NCBI GenBank assembly: GCA_026004615.1
Contig: BPJM01000006.1
Span: forward strand, 1-64,000
Reading direction: 5' to 3'
From: Planctomycetota bacterium
GTDB lineage: Bacteria > Planctomycetota > J058 > J103
Length of the DNA: 64,000 nt
Shown here: piece by piece, positions 32,553 to 41,733 of the stretch
How positions within the stretch are numbered: the first letter of the stretch is position 1
How the letters are laid out: each line of letters opens with the position of its first letter
Made by a program: the position numbers and the translations under genes
The notes under the pieces: generated by a model
The model's database searches: none
Told to the model about the DNA's origin: nothing
The model's input: only the letters and a program-made list of their open reading frames with translations

Positions 32553-35500
32553 CTAGCGCACCGATTCCGCCATGCGCCGGAACGCCGTGGCGAACGCCTC
32601 GGTGTGCGCCGCGTCAGCCGCCCCGCTCAGCACTGCGATCCCCCGCTCGTGCGGCATGACGAGCTGGCGCTGCTGGATGCGAAGGCCGTCCTCCCGCTCG
32701 CGCTCCGCCACCACCTCGATCGCGCTGCGCCCCGCGATCTGTACCGGCTGAGACTCGATCGACTCGTAGCCGTAGTGCTCCAGCTCGACCTCGAGCTGGG
32801 CGGCCACCGCCTCCACGCTCAGCCCGGGCTCCTCGAGCACCACGAGGTTCACCCGCGGCCGGATCTGCGGCTCCGCTCCTTCTTTTTGCGGAGCCCGCAG
32901 GCTGAGCACGCCGGCCGCACTCTCGCGGCGCTCCCAGCCCGCCGGGGGCCGCACCGACACCCCCTGGTGCACGATGGGCTCGGCCACGAGCTCCACGGCC
33001 CACGGCTCAGCCGGCGCGCGGCGGGCGGCGGCAGCCTCCGCCTGCCGGCGGGCCTCCTCCTCGGCCTGGCGGCGGGCCTCCTCCTCGGCCTGGCGCCGGG
33101 CCAGCTCCTCCGCCTGGCGGCGGGCCAGCTCCTCGGCTTGCCGGCGCGCCTGCTCCTCGGCCTGCCGCCGCGCCTCCTCCTCGGCCTGGCGCCGGGCCAG
33201 CTCCTCCGCCTGGCGGCGGGCCTCCTCCTCGGCCTGCCGCCGCGCCTGCTCCTCGGCCTGCCGCCGCGCCTGCTCCTCGGCCTGCCGCCGCGCCTGCTCC
33301 TCGGCCTGCCGGCGCGCCTGCTCCTCGGCCTGGCGGCGGGCCTCCTCCTCGGCCTGCCGGCGCGCCTGCTCCTCGGCCTGGCGGCGGGCCAGCTCCTCGG
33401 CTTGCCGGCGGGCGAGTTCCTCCGCCTTGCGTGCTTCGGCCACCGCTTCCGCCGCCGCGGCGTACGCGCGGTGCGCGCGCAGAAACGCCCCCTGTGCCTC
33501 CACCGCTCGGCCTGCCTGCAGGGCAGCCACGCCCTCGGCCATGCTGGCCTCGCCCTCCTGCCAGCTCTCCGCCGCATGGCGCCGGGCTTGCTCCGGATCC
33601 AGCGCCGCTCGCGCCTGCTCGGCCTGCTCCTTCGCCGCCACCGCCTCGCTCCGCGCCGCCTGCTCCTCAGCAGCGCGCGCCTGCGCCGCCTCCTCGCCGG
33701 CTGCGGTGTACGCCGCCGCCGCCTGGTTGAACAGGTTCGCGGCCCGCCGCACGTCGCCGCCTTCGAAGGCGGTCGCGGCCTCGGCCATCGTCTGCTCCGC
33801 CTGCTGCCACCTCTGCGGGGCGTAGCGCTGCACCTGGGACGCCTCCAGCGCCGCCCGCGCGCGCTCGGCCTTGTCCCGTGCCGCCTCCGCCACCCGGCGC
33901 GCCTCGGCGGCCTGCTGCTCGGCCGCGCGCGCCCGCGCCACCGCCTCGCCCGCCGCAGCGTAGGCGCGCGCCGCCTCGGCGAACAGGTTGGCGGCCTTGT
34001 CCGCCTGGGACGCCTGTAGCGCCGCCCGGCCCTCGGCGTACAGTCGCTCCGCCCGCGTCCAAGCTTCCGCGGCGTCGCGCTCCGCGCGCTCGGCGTCCAC
34101 CGCCGCCCGCGCCTGCTCCGCCTTCTGCTGTGCGGCGCGCGCCACCCGCTCCGCCTCTGCGGCCGCTGCAGCCCGCTCCTCGGCCGCCCGCGCCTGCGCG
34201 ACCTCGCGCCCCGCCGCCTCATAGGCCGCCCGCGCCTGCTCGAAGCGCTCCGCCGCCTGTGCGAACGCCTCGGACTCCATCAGGCGCGAACCCTCCGCGA
34301 ACAACGCCTCGGCCTGGCGCCAGCCGCCGGGAGCACGCCGCTCGGGCTCTGCGGACGCCACCGCCTCCCGGGCACGCTCTGCCCCCGTCCGCGCCTGCTC
34401 CGCCCGCGCGCGCGCCCTCGCCAGCTCCTCCGCCCGCCGCGCCAGAGCAGCTTCCTCCTCCCGCCGCCTCGCCGCCTCCTCTTCCGCCCGGCGAGCCGCG
34501 GCCTCCTGCTCGGCGCGGCGAGCCGCGGCCTCCTGCTCGGCGCGTCGCCGTGCCGCGGCCTCACGCTGCTCGGCGGCACGCGCAGCCGCGGCCGCCTCCA
34601 GATCGACGCCCTTGCCCGTCAGCCGCTCCAGCTCCGCGGAGATGGAGGCAGCGAGCATCTCCGCCGCGCCCGCCGCGATCGCGAAGCGCGACAGCTCGCC
34701 CTCCTGCGGCGGGGGCACCGAGTCCAGCGCCGCCTGCGCCTCGTCCAGGCGCCCGGATAGCCGCTCCAGTCCGCCGCCGTCCACGAGTGCCCCCAACCGG
34801 TCCGCATCGGCCAGCGCCTGCTCGAGCTCGCCCGTGGCCTGCTCCAGCGCTGCGCGGTGCGCCACCGCCGCCTGCAGCGCACGCGTGACCGCCAGCCCGG
34901 CCTCCAGGTTCTTCTGGACACTGCTCACCTTGCGATCGAGCGAGAGCAGCCGCGTGCTGAACACCTCCACCCCGGCCCGCTGCTGCTGCGCGGCGGTGAG
35001 CCGGGCGTCGGCGGACTCCAGTTGCGCCGCCACGGGGGCAGCCGCAGCCGCCCGAGGCTCGATCGCCTGCAGCCGCGCGCGCAGGCTGCGGGCGCGCTCC
35101 AACACCTGGGCCGCCGCCTCACGCCCCTGCGCCAGCCGGGCGGCACGCTCCGCCTCGCGCCGCGCCTGCTCGGCCGCTGCACGCTCGGCAGCGCGCCGTT
35201 CGGCGGCCCGACGCGCCTGCTCCTGCAGCGCCCGCGCCATGGCGAGCGCCTGCTCCTCGGCTTGCCTGCGCGCCTGTTGCTCGGCCTGCCGCCGCGCCGC
35301 CTCGGCCTGCGCCGCCCGCTGGGCAGCCTCCTCCGCCGCCGCCCGCGCCGCCGCCAGCGCCCGCTCCTCGGCCTCGCGCCGCGCCCGCTCCTCCGCCTCG
35401 CGCCGCGCCTGCTCCTCGGCCTGCGCCGCCCGCTGGGCAGCCTCCTCCGCCGCCGCCCGCGCCGCCGCCAGCGCCTGCTCCTCGGCCTCGCGCCGCGCCC

Positions 35501-38500
35501 GCTCCTCCGCCTCGCGCCGCGCCCGCTCCTCCGCCTCGCGCCGCGCCTGCTCCTCGGCCTGCGCCGCCCGCTGGGCAGCCTCCTCCGCCGCCGCCCGCGC
35601 CGCCGCCAGCGCCTGCTCCTCCGCCTCGCGCCGCGCCCGCTCCTCCGCCTCGCGCCGCTCCTGCTCGCGGGCAACCGCCGGCCGCTCCGCTTGCTCGCCC
35701 GCACGCGCCCGGGCGAGCAGCTCGGCCACCTCGCGATAGCCGCTCTCCGCCGCCGCAAACCCCTCGACCGCCCCGTTCGCGTCCCCGGCCGCAAGCGCGG
35801 CTGCCGCGGCGGCATACTGCTGCTCGGCCCGCTGCCAGAGCTGCGGCGCCCGCTCTCCAGCCACAGCGGGATCCAGCGCTGCCCGCGCCGCCTCGGCGCG
35901 CTTGTGCGCCTGCAGCGCCCTCGCCTGTGCCTGGCGCGCCGCCTGCTCCTCGGCCCAGCGCCGGGCGTCCTCCTCGGCGCGCCGGCGCGCCTGCTCGGCG
36001 GCCGTGCGCAGCTGCTCGAGGACACGCGCATCCGCGCCCTCCAGGTCCACCTTGCCGCCCATGCGAGCGACCGTGGCTGCCAGCTGCCCCGCCGCCGAGT
36101 TCGCCGCTTGCACCCGCTCGCGCAGCCGTGCGCGGGCAGCGGCGTCCGGCGCCGCCTCCGCGAGCCGCGCTGCCGCTGCCCGCAGCTCGGCCTGCAGGGC
36201 CGCGGGGTCGGCCGCCGTCGCGGCCTCGGCGTGGGCAGCGGCGGCGCGCAGCCTCTGCAGCAGGCCGTGCAACTGCTCCGCCGCCGCCTGCACCTGCGCC
36301 AGCTCCGCCTCCGCCTGCTCCATGTCGGCGCGGGCCGCCTCGGCCGCGCGCTGCTGCGAGAGCAGGCGGGTACTGAAGCCGGCTACGCTCCCGCGCGCCT
36401 GCAGCGCTGCCTCGAGCATCGCGCGTGCCCTGCGCACCGATTCGGCGATCTCCTGCAGCTCCGGCACCCCAGCGCTCGCCGACGCCGCCTCGGCCTGCCC
36501 GGCCAGCTCCGCCAGCCGCTCGCGCGCCTGCTGCGCCCGGCGTTCAGCCGCCTGCCGCTCCGCCTCCATGATTCGCGCTCGCGCAGCCTCGGCCGCTGCC
36601 CGCGCCTCCGCCAGCGCCTGCTCCTCGGCCCGACGGCGCGCCCGCGCTTGCGCCTGTCGCACCTGTTCCCGCGCCGCCGCGATGGCAGCCTCTTCCGCCG
36701 CCCGCCGCGCCTGCCCGATCTCGCGCTCGATGGCTGCGGCAACCGGCTCCGCTCCCAGGTGGGCGAGCGTCTCCTCCAGCCGGAGCGCCAGCGCCTCCGC
36801 CGCACCCAGCTGTGCCTCCGCCTGCGCCCGCAAGGGCTCGAGGGCGGCCGCCGCCGCGGCGTCGACGAGCAACGCGCCAAGCTCGACTCGCAGCGCCTCG
36901 AGCGGCCCCGCGGCCCCGGGTTCCTCCAGCGCCTGCGGGTGCGCCTGAGCCGCCGCCAGCCGCTCGCGAAGCTGCTCGGGCTGCACCCGCAGACCGGTCC
37001 GCTCCTCGATCCTCGCCGCCAGCGCCTGAAGCTCCGCGACCTGTCGCTCCGCCTCGCCACTCAGCTCGGCCAGCCGCATGCTGGGCTGGGGCACCTCATC
37101 GCGGCGCGCCAGCGCCGCGCGCAGCCGCTCTCGCGTCTGGACGGCACGCTCGCGGAGGGCACGCAGGGCCTCGACAGTAGGCCGCGCGGCTGCGAGCGCC
37201 GATTCGGCCTCCTCCAGCCGGCGCGCGAGCGCCTGCAGGGTTGCCGCGAGCCGCTCGCGGCGCGCGAGCGCCGCCTCGGCCCGCTCCGCGGCAAGCCGTC
37301 CTAGCTCCAGGTCGGCCGCGGCCAGCTGCTGCTCGCCGGCGCGAGCGTGCCGCTCCAGCTCGGCGATGGCGGCCTCATCCGGCTTGAACAGCTGCTGCGT
37401 GGCAGCGTGCGCAAGCACCGCCCCGGCCTCCTCCAGCTCGGTGCCCTCGAGCAGACGCTCCGCCTGCCCGGCGAGCCGCTGCAGCCGGGCGGCCAGTTCA
37501 TCCAGGCGGCGCCGCTGCTGCCGCACCGCGTCCAGCTCGCTCGCCACCCGCGCGCTGCGGCTGTCGGCGTCCGCCAGCGCCTGCACCGCTGCCTCCAGCC
37601 GCTCCAGGTGCTCGCGCACCGCTGCGGCCTGCGGCTGGCCGCGCAGCCGCTGCAGCTCGCCCGCGAGCGCGTGCCGCGCCTCGCTGAGCGCCTGCAGGCG
37701 CCTGCCCGCAGCCTCCAGCCGCTGCTCGGCGCTCTGCAGCCGCCGCTGCTCGGCCGCGAGCTGTTCGCGCAGACCGGCCAGCCGCTCGCGCGCCGCGCGC
37801 AGCCGCTGCATCCGCGCGTGCTGCTCGGCCGCGAGCTGCAGCGCCCGCTCCCGCTCGCGCTCCGCCTCCTGGCGGCGGCGCGCCAGCTCGGCCTCCGTCA
37901 CCAGCTCCGCCTCGACCGCGCTCGCCGGCCGGGAGGCCGGGGTGGCGCCCGCGGGCGCGGGCTCGGGCTCGGTCGGAGTGCCGACAGTGAACGGCACCCC
38001 CCGCGCCAGCGCCTCCTCGCGGCGGCGGCGGCGCTCGGCCTCCTCGCGCGCGAGCTGCGCCTGGCGGCGGCGCTCCAACTCCTCGCGCTGCTCCTGCTCC
38101 AGCCGCTCGCGAGCACGACGCGCCTCCGCCAGCCGCCGCAGCTCCTCCCCGCGCAACGCGCGGCGCTCCAGCTCACCCTTGCGCTCGAGCGCCGCCGTCT
38201 CCGCACGGGCGTAAGCGTCACGCGCGTCTTCGAACTTCTTCTGCGCGGTCAGATAGTGCTGCTGCGCCACCGCCTGTTCGGCCAGCCGCAGCGCGACATC
38301 CCCGCGGCGGAGGTGAAACGGTGCATGGACCTCGGCGCCGAGCTGCACCGCCCGCTCGCGGCGCGCCTCGGCCTGCTGGCGCGCGACCTCGGCCGTCGCC
38401 CGATTGGCGGCCAGGCGCTGCTCCTCCAGCGGTATCTCGGGCTGCGCCGGCGCGGGCACCGCACCGGCGCCCGCGGCGCGCGCCGCCGGATCACCGGGCT

Positions 38501-38708
38501 CCAGCCACACCGTGTCGACGCCCTTGCGGTCGATCGTGACCACGCCACGCCCCACCCCGACGGTGACGTGCGTCTGGGTGACCTCCAGGATCTGGCCGGA
38601 GATCTCCTGGCCGTTCTTCAGGTAGACCACCCCGGCTTGCACCGCCGGCACCGCCAGTAGCGCCGCTCCAGCCGCGGCGAGGAGGACAGCCGTGCGCAGG
38701 TACGCCAT
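32553..38708 (-). CDS. giant exported helical-repeat and coiled-coil protein
   Basis: The product has 2051 residues. A signal peptide (MAYLRTAVLLAAAG...VPAVQA) is followed by a small beta domain (GVVYLKNGQEISGQILEV) shared with the neighbour at 38821. Most of the rest is Ala, Glu, Arg and Gln-rich helix. Towards the C-terminal side are about five 70-residue helical repeats of the form AP..W..AE..YAEA..AL..GD...A...F..A, resembling DUF4398/TPR. Three copies of a 40-residue charged block occur at about 35270-35660, and sixteen copies of an 8-residue unit ARRQAEEx at 33036-33425. The last 140 residues form a DcrB/PsbP-like domain (PPAGWERRESAAGVLSL, QIAGRSAIEVVAERE). A periplasmic or surface structural or tethering role is likely. 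I know no characterised homologue. Confidence 0.8.
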   Translation of the reverse strand: MAYLRTAVLLAAAGAALLAVPAVQAGVVYLKNGQEISGQILEVTQTHVTVGVGRGVVTIDRKGVDTVWLEPGDPAARAAGAGAVPAPAQPEIPLEEQRLAANRATAEVARQQAEARRERAVQLGAEVHAPFHLRRGDVALRLAEQAVAQQHYLTAQKKFEDARDAYARAETAALERKGELERRALRGEELRRLAEARRARERLEQEQREELERRRQAQLAREEAERRRRREEALARGVPFTVGTPTEPEPAPAGATPASRPASAVEAELVTEAELARRRQEAERERERALQLAAEQHARMQRLRAARERLAGLREQLAAEQRRLQSAEQRLEAAGRRLQALSEARHALAGELQRLRGQPQAAAVREHLERLEAAVQALADADSRSARVASELDAVRQQRRRLDELAARLQRLAGQAERLLEGTELEEAGAVLAHAATQQLFKPDEAAIAELERHARAGEQQLAAADLELGRLAAERAEAALARRERLAATLQALARRLEEAESALAAARPTVEALRALRERAVQTRERLRAALARRDEVPQPSMRLAELSGEAERQVAELQALAARIEERTGLRVQPEQLRERLAAAQAHPQALEEPGAAGPLEALRVELGALLVDAAAAAALEPLRAQAEAQLGAAEALALRLEETLAHLGAEPVAAAIEREIGQARRAAEEAAIAAAREQVRQAQARARRRAEEQALAEARAAAEAARARIMEAERQAAERRAQQARERLAELAGQAEAASASAGVPELQEIAESVRRARAMLEAALQARGSVAGFSTRLLSQQRAAEAARADMEQAEAELAQVQAAAEQLHGLLQRLRAAAAHAEAATAADPAALQAELRAAAARLAEAAPDAAARARLRERVQAANSAAGQLAATVARMGGKVDLEGADARVLEQLRTAAEQARRRAEEDARRWAEEQAARQAQARALQAHKRAEAARAALDPAVAGERAPQLWQRAEQQYAAAAAALAAGDANGAVEGFAAAESGYREVAELLARARAGEQAERPAVAREQERREAEERARREAEEQALAAARAAAEEAAQRAAQAEEQARREAEERARREAEERARREAEEQALAAARAAAEEAAQRAAQAEEQARREAEERARREAEERALAAARAAAEEAAQRAAQAEAARRQAEQQARRQAEEQALAMARALQEQARRAAERRAAERAAAEQARREAERAARLAQGREAAAQVLERARSLRARLQAIEPRAAAAAPVAAQLESADARLTAAQQQRAGVEVFSTRLLSLDRKVSSVQKNLEAGLAVTRALQAAVAHRAALEQATGELEQALADADRLGALVDGGGLERLSGRLDEAQAALDSVPPPQEGELSRFAIAAGAAEMLAASISAELERLTGKGVDLEAAAAARAAEQREAAARRRAEQEAAARRAEQEAAARRAEEEAARRREEEAALARRAEELARARARAEQARTGAERAREAVASAEPERRAPGGWRQAEALFAEGSRLMESEAFAQAAERFEQARAAYEAAGREVAQARAAEERAAAAAEAERVARAAQQKAEQARAAVDAERAERDAAEAWTRAERLYAEGRAALQASQADKAANLFAEAARAYAAAGEAVARARAAEQQAAEARRVAEAARDKAERARAALEASQVQRYAPQRWQQAEQTMAEAATAFEGGDVRRAANLFNQAAAAYTAAGEEAAQARAAEEQAARSEAVAAKEQAEQARAALDPEQARRHAAESWQEGEASMAEGVAALQAGRAVEAQGAFLRAHRAYAAAAEAVAEARKAEELARRQAEELARRQAEEQARRQAEEEARRQAEEQARRQAEEQARRQAEEQARRQAEEQARRQAEEEARRQAEELARRQAEEEARRQAEEQARRQAEELARRQAEELARRQAEEEARRQAEEEARRQAEAAAARRAPAEPWAVELVAEPIVHQGVSVRPPAGWERRESAAGVLSLRAPQKEGAEPQIRPRVNLVVLEEPGLSVEAVAAQLEVELEHYGYESIESQPVQIAGRSAIEVVAEREREDGLRIQQRQLVMPHERGIAVLSGAADAAHTEAFATAFRRMAESVR
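33036..33425 (-). repeat. coding repeat: about sixteen 8-residue units ARRQAEE(L/Q/E)
   Basis: A 24-bp unit repeats with small changes inside the giant helical protein. The 8-residue period is not the 7-residue coiled-coil heptad. The regular Arg/Glu spacing suits a single, self-stabilised alpha helix acting as a rigid spacer of roughly 19 nm. Confidence 0.85.
35270..35660 (-). repeat. coding repeat: three roughly 40-residue charged helical blocks
   Basis: Blocks built of ALAAARAAAEEAAQRAAQAE followed by two or three copies of ARREAEER recur three times inside the giant helical protein, with almost identical DNA. Recent duplication or gene conversion within the gene is likely. Confidence 0.8.
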
Positions 38709-38820
38709 CGCGATCCGTGCTCCGAATCTCCGCCGTCGTCGATCCCTCGTATCCCCAATCCGGCCCGCGAGATCAAGCCCGAGTCCGCAGCCCGCTCTCG
38801 GCGCGGCGCGAGCCGCGCCC

Positions 38821-41542
38821 TCAACGCGCTCCGCCTTCGGGCTCGACACCCGCCAGCCAGTCCTCGATCTGCGCCGCCGCCGCTGCGCCGGCAACAGCCG
38901 CCCGTTGCAGGGTCCCGACCGCAGCCACCTCCGCCGGCGCGCCTGCGATCGCCTCGCGCGCCCAGGCTGCCGCCCGCGCACCGGCCGCGTCCAGATCGAG
39001 CGCCTCGCCGGCCACCACCAGCCGCTCGCGCACCGTACGGATCTCGGCGAGCGCAGCCCGCAGCGCCCGGGCGCGCTCGCCGAGCTCGCCCAGCGCCGCC
39101 GAGCCCGCCCCGAGCACCTCGAGCGAGGCCGCCAGCCGCGCGCGCGCGGCCTCGATCGGCGCGGGCCGCTGCCGCCTGGAGGCCTCCAGCCGGTGCAGCG
39201 TGCGCTCCAGGGTGGCGCGGACCTGCAGGCAGCCGAACAGCCGCGCCTGCGCATCCTCGAGCGCGATCAGGGCGTCGAGCCGCCGGCGCTCCTGCTGCGC
39301 CAGCGCCCTGCGCAGCGCCGCCACTGCCTCGGCCCGCGGCACACCCCCAGTCCGCCCTGCACCCCCCGCCGGCGGGACCAGCCCGCTGCGCGCGGCAGCA
39401 TGCGCCGCCGCCGCCCGCACCAGCGCCTCCAGCTCCTGGGCGCCGCGCAGCGCTCGCTTTACCTCGGCTCGGCCAGCCACGGCGAGCCGACGGTACTCCT
39501 GCTCCGCCTGCCGCCGCGCCCACTCCGCCTCCGCGAGCAGAACCGCCCGCTCGGCTCGCGCCACTGCCGCGGCGATCTCCGCCGGCGCCACTGCCGCCTC
39601 GGCCTGCGCGCGCCGCCGCTCCGCCTGCCGGCGGGCGAGTTGGGCGGCGACGCCCTCGGCCTGCCGGCGCGCCAGCTCGACCTGGGCCTGCGCCGCGAGC
39701 CGGCGCGCCCGCTCCAGCGCGCCCTGCACCTCGCTCGCGGCGGGCGGCTGGCCGCCGGCGCCGGCAACCGCAGCGGACCCCGGCCCGGCGGGCGGCGCGG
39801 GCCCGGCCTGCGCCTGCACGCCCCGGGCAGCCTGCCCCGCCTGCGCGAGCGCCCCTTCCGCCGCCCGCCGCACGAGCTCCGCCTCCAGCACAGCGGCCGT
39901 GTAACGGGCCCGCTCCAGCGCCGCCGCCGCCTCCGCCACCAGCGCCTGCTCGGCAGCGCGCGCTGGAGCGAGCGGTGCGCGCGCCGGCGGCCCCGGCAGG
40001 CGCCCTCCCGCCACGCTCTGTTCGGCGCCCGGCGGCGCGGCCGGCGGCCGCGGCCCCCCTTCCGTCCCGATGCCCAGTCCCGCCGCCGCGGCCCGGTGGC
40101 GACGCTCCAGGGCCTGCAGCGCCCGGCGCTCCTCGGCCAGCTCGGGAGCGACCGGCGGCGGCTGCCCGCCCAGGGGGGGCGGCAACAGCCCGGCTGGCGC
40201 ACCCTGCCGGTGCCGCCGTTCGAGCTCTGCGAGCGCCGCGACCTGCCGACCACCCTCCGGCGAGCCGGCCGGCGCCGGCGCGCGGCCGGCCAGCTGCTGC
40301 GACGCCGCGGCCACCGCCCGCAGCGCCGCGGCCACCTCCACCGGCGCACTCGCCGCAGCGACGCGCGCCAGCCACGCCCCGCCCGCAAGGCTGTCGCGCA
40401 GCACGAGCGGGTCCTGCTCCACGATGGCGAGGTCCTCCTGATAGCGCCGGATCAGCTCCAGCCGGTCGCGCACGCGCTGGCGCGCCTGCAGCAGCTCGCC
40501 CCGCGCCGCCTCGAGCGCGGACACGCTAGCCAATCCCCCCGTCATCCCCGGCGCGCCTGGCTCGTGTCGCACCCCGCCGAGCTGGCGCGCCGCCTCGGCC
40601 AGCTCGCGCTCCTGGCGCCGCAGCCGCTCGGCGGCCGCCGCGAGCTGCGCGCGCAGCTCTGCCAGTCGAGACCGCGCCTGCTGCGGAGTGAGCGGCCGCT
40701 GCACCGCTGCCCGCACCGGCGCGGAAGCCGCCGGGGCCTGCTCGGGCTCCGCCGGCCGGCCCGCACGGGCTACCTCGCCTCCGCTCGCACCGGACTCCGC
40801 GGGCCCGAGCGCCGGTGGGGCCAGGTGCTGCTCGTGGGCATGCAGGCGGGCGCGCTCCGCCTCGGCACCGAGCTGCTGCGCGCGGCCTGTCGCCGCCGGC
40901 TCCTCCCGCTCGCGGCGCGCCGCCCGCTCGGCGGCGCGACGGGCGGCGGCGAGCTGCGCCAGCTCCTGCTCCCGCACACGCCGCCGCTCCAGCTCCCGCT
41001 GCCGGGCAAGCGACGCCGTCAACGCCCGCACGTAGGCGTCGCGCGCATCCTGGAACTTCTTGAGAGCCGTCTCGAACCTGCCGCTCGCCAGCGCCTCTTC
41101 CCCCAGCCGCGACGCCATGTCGCCACGGGCCAGCTGATAGCCCGCGTGCAGCTCCGCCTGGTGCGCCACCGCGCGTGCGCGCTGCCTGACGGCCTCGGCG
41201 CGCGCGCCGAGCGCGAGCGTGCGCCCGCTGCCCGCACCGCCAGGAGCGCGGGCGAGCACGGCGTTCGACTCGCCCGCCCGCGCAGCCCCCGTCGCGGGCA
41301 ACCCGGCGCCACTGGCAGGATCGCCCGCATCCAGCACCACCGCGTGCACGGCGTCCCGCGGCAGCACCACCCGGCCTCCGGGAACTGCGACGACGACGTA
41401 CCGCTCGTGGACCTCGGCGATGCGCCCGGCGATCTCGGCACCGTTCCGAAGGTAAACGACGCCCCCCTCTCGCTTCCGCCGCCAGCAGCAGCGCCTGCGC
41501 GGCCAGCAGCAGCGACGCCAGCAGCCAGCACCGGGCCCGCAC
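38821..41542 (-). CDS. large exported Ala-rich helical protein, frameshifted at the signal peptide
   Basis: This is a shorter relative of the giant protein downstream. The mature part starts EGGVVYLRNGAEIAGRIAEV, the same small beta domain, then long Ala, Arg and Glu-rich helices to the end (AAQIEDWLAGVEPEGGAR). In the open frame the region before it is Arg/Cys-rich and unlike a signal peptide. In the neighbouring frame, a GTG at 41542 starts VRARCWLLASLLLAAQALLLAAEA, a convincing signal peptide. The two frames join if one base is removed from the six-C run at 41462-41467 (G6 on the coding strand). Either the consensus has an extra base or the tract varies. I annotate from 41542. Length would be about 906 residues. 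Function unknown; likely periplasmic. Confidence 0.7.
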
Positions 41543-41733
41543 GACCAGCCCCCCCGGGACGCCGCACCGACGCCCCGCACCCGCCCTCTGACATCCCGGA
41601 CCGCCCCGCGCCCGCGCGATTCGGCCACGGCACACGCCGTGCAAACCGCACGCGGACCGGCCCGGCCGCACGCCGCGACCGCCCCACCGCGAACCCCCGA
41701 GCGGCGTCGTCAGGGTGTGTGGTCTGCGGCGCT

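Noticed and set aside
33036..33425. Short regular repeats resembling a CRISPR or minisatellite
   Set aside because: They are in frame inside a long gene and encode the ARRQAEEx helix, so they are coding repeats.
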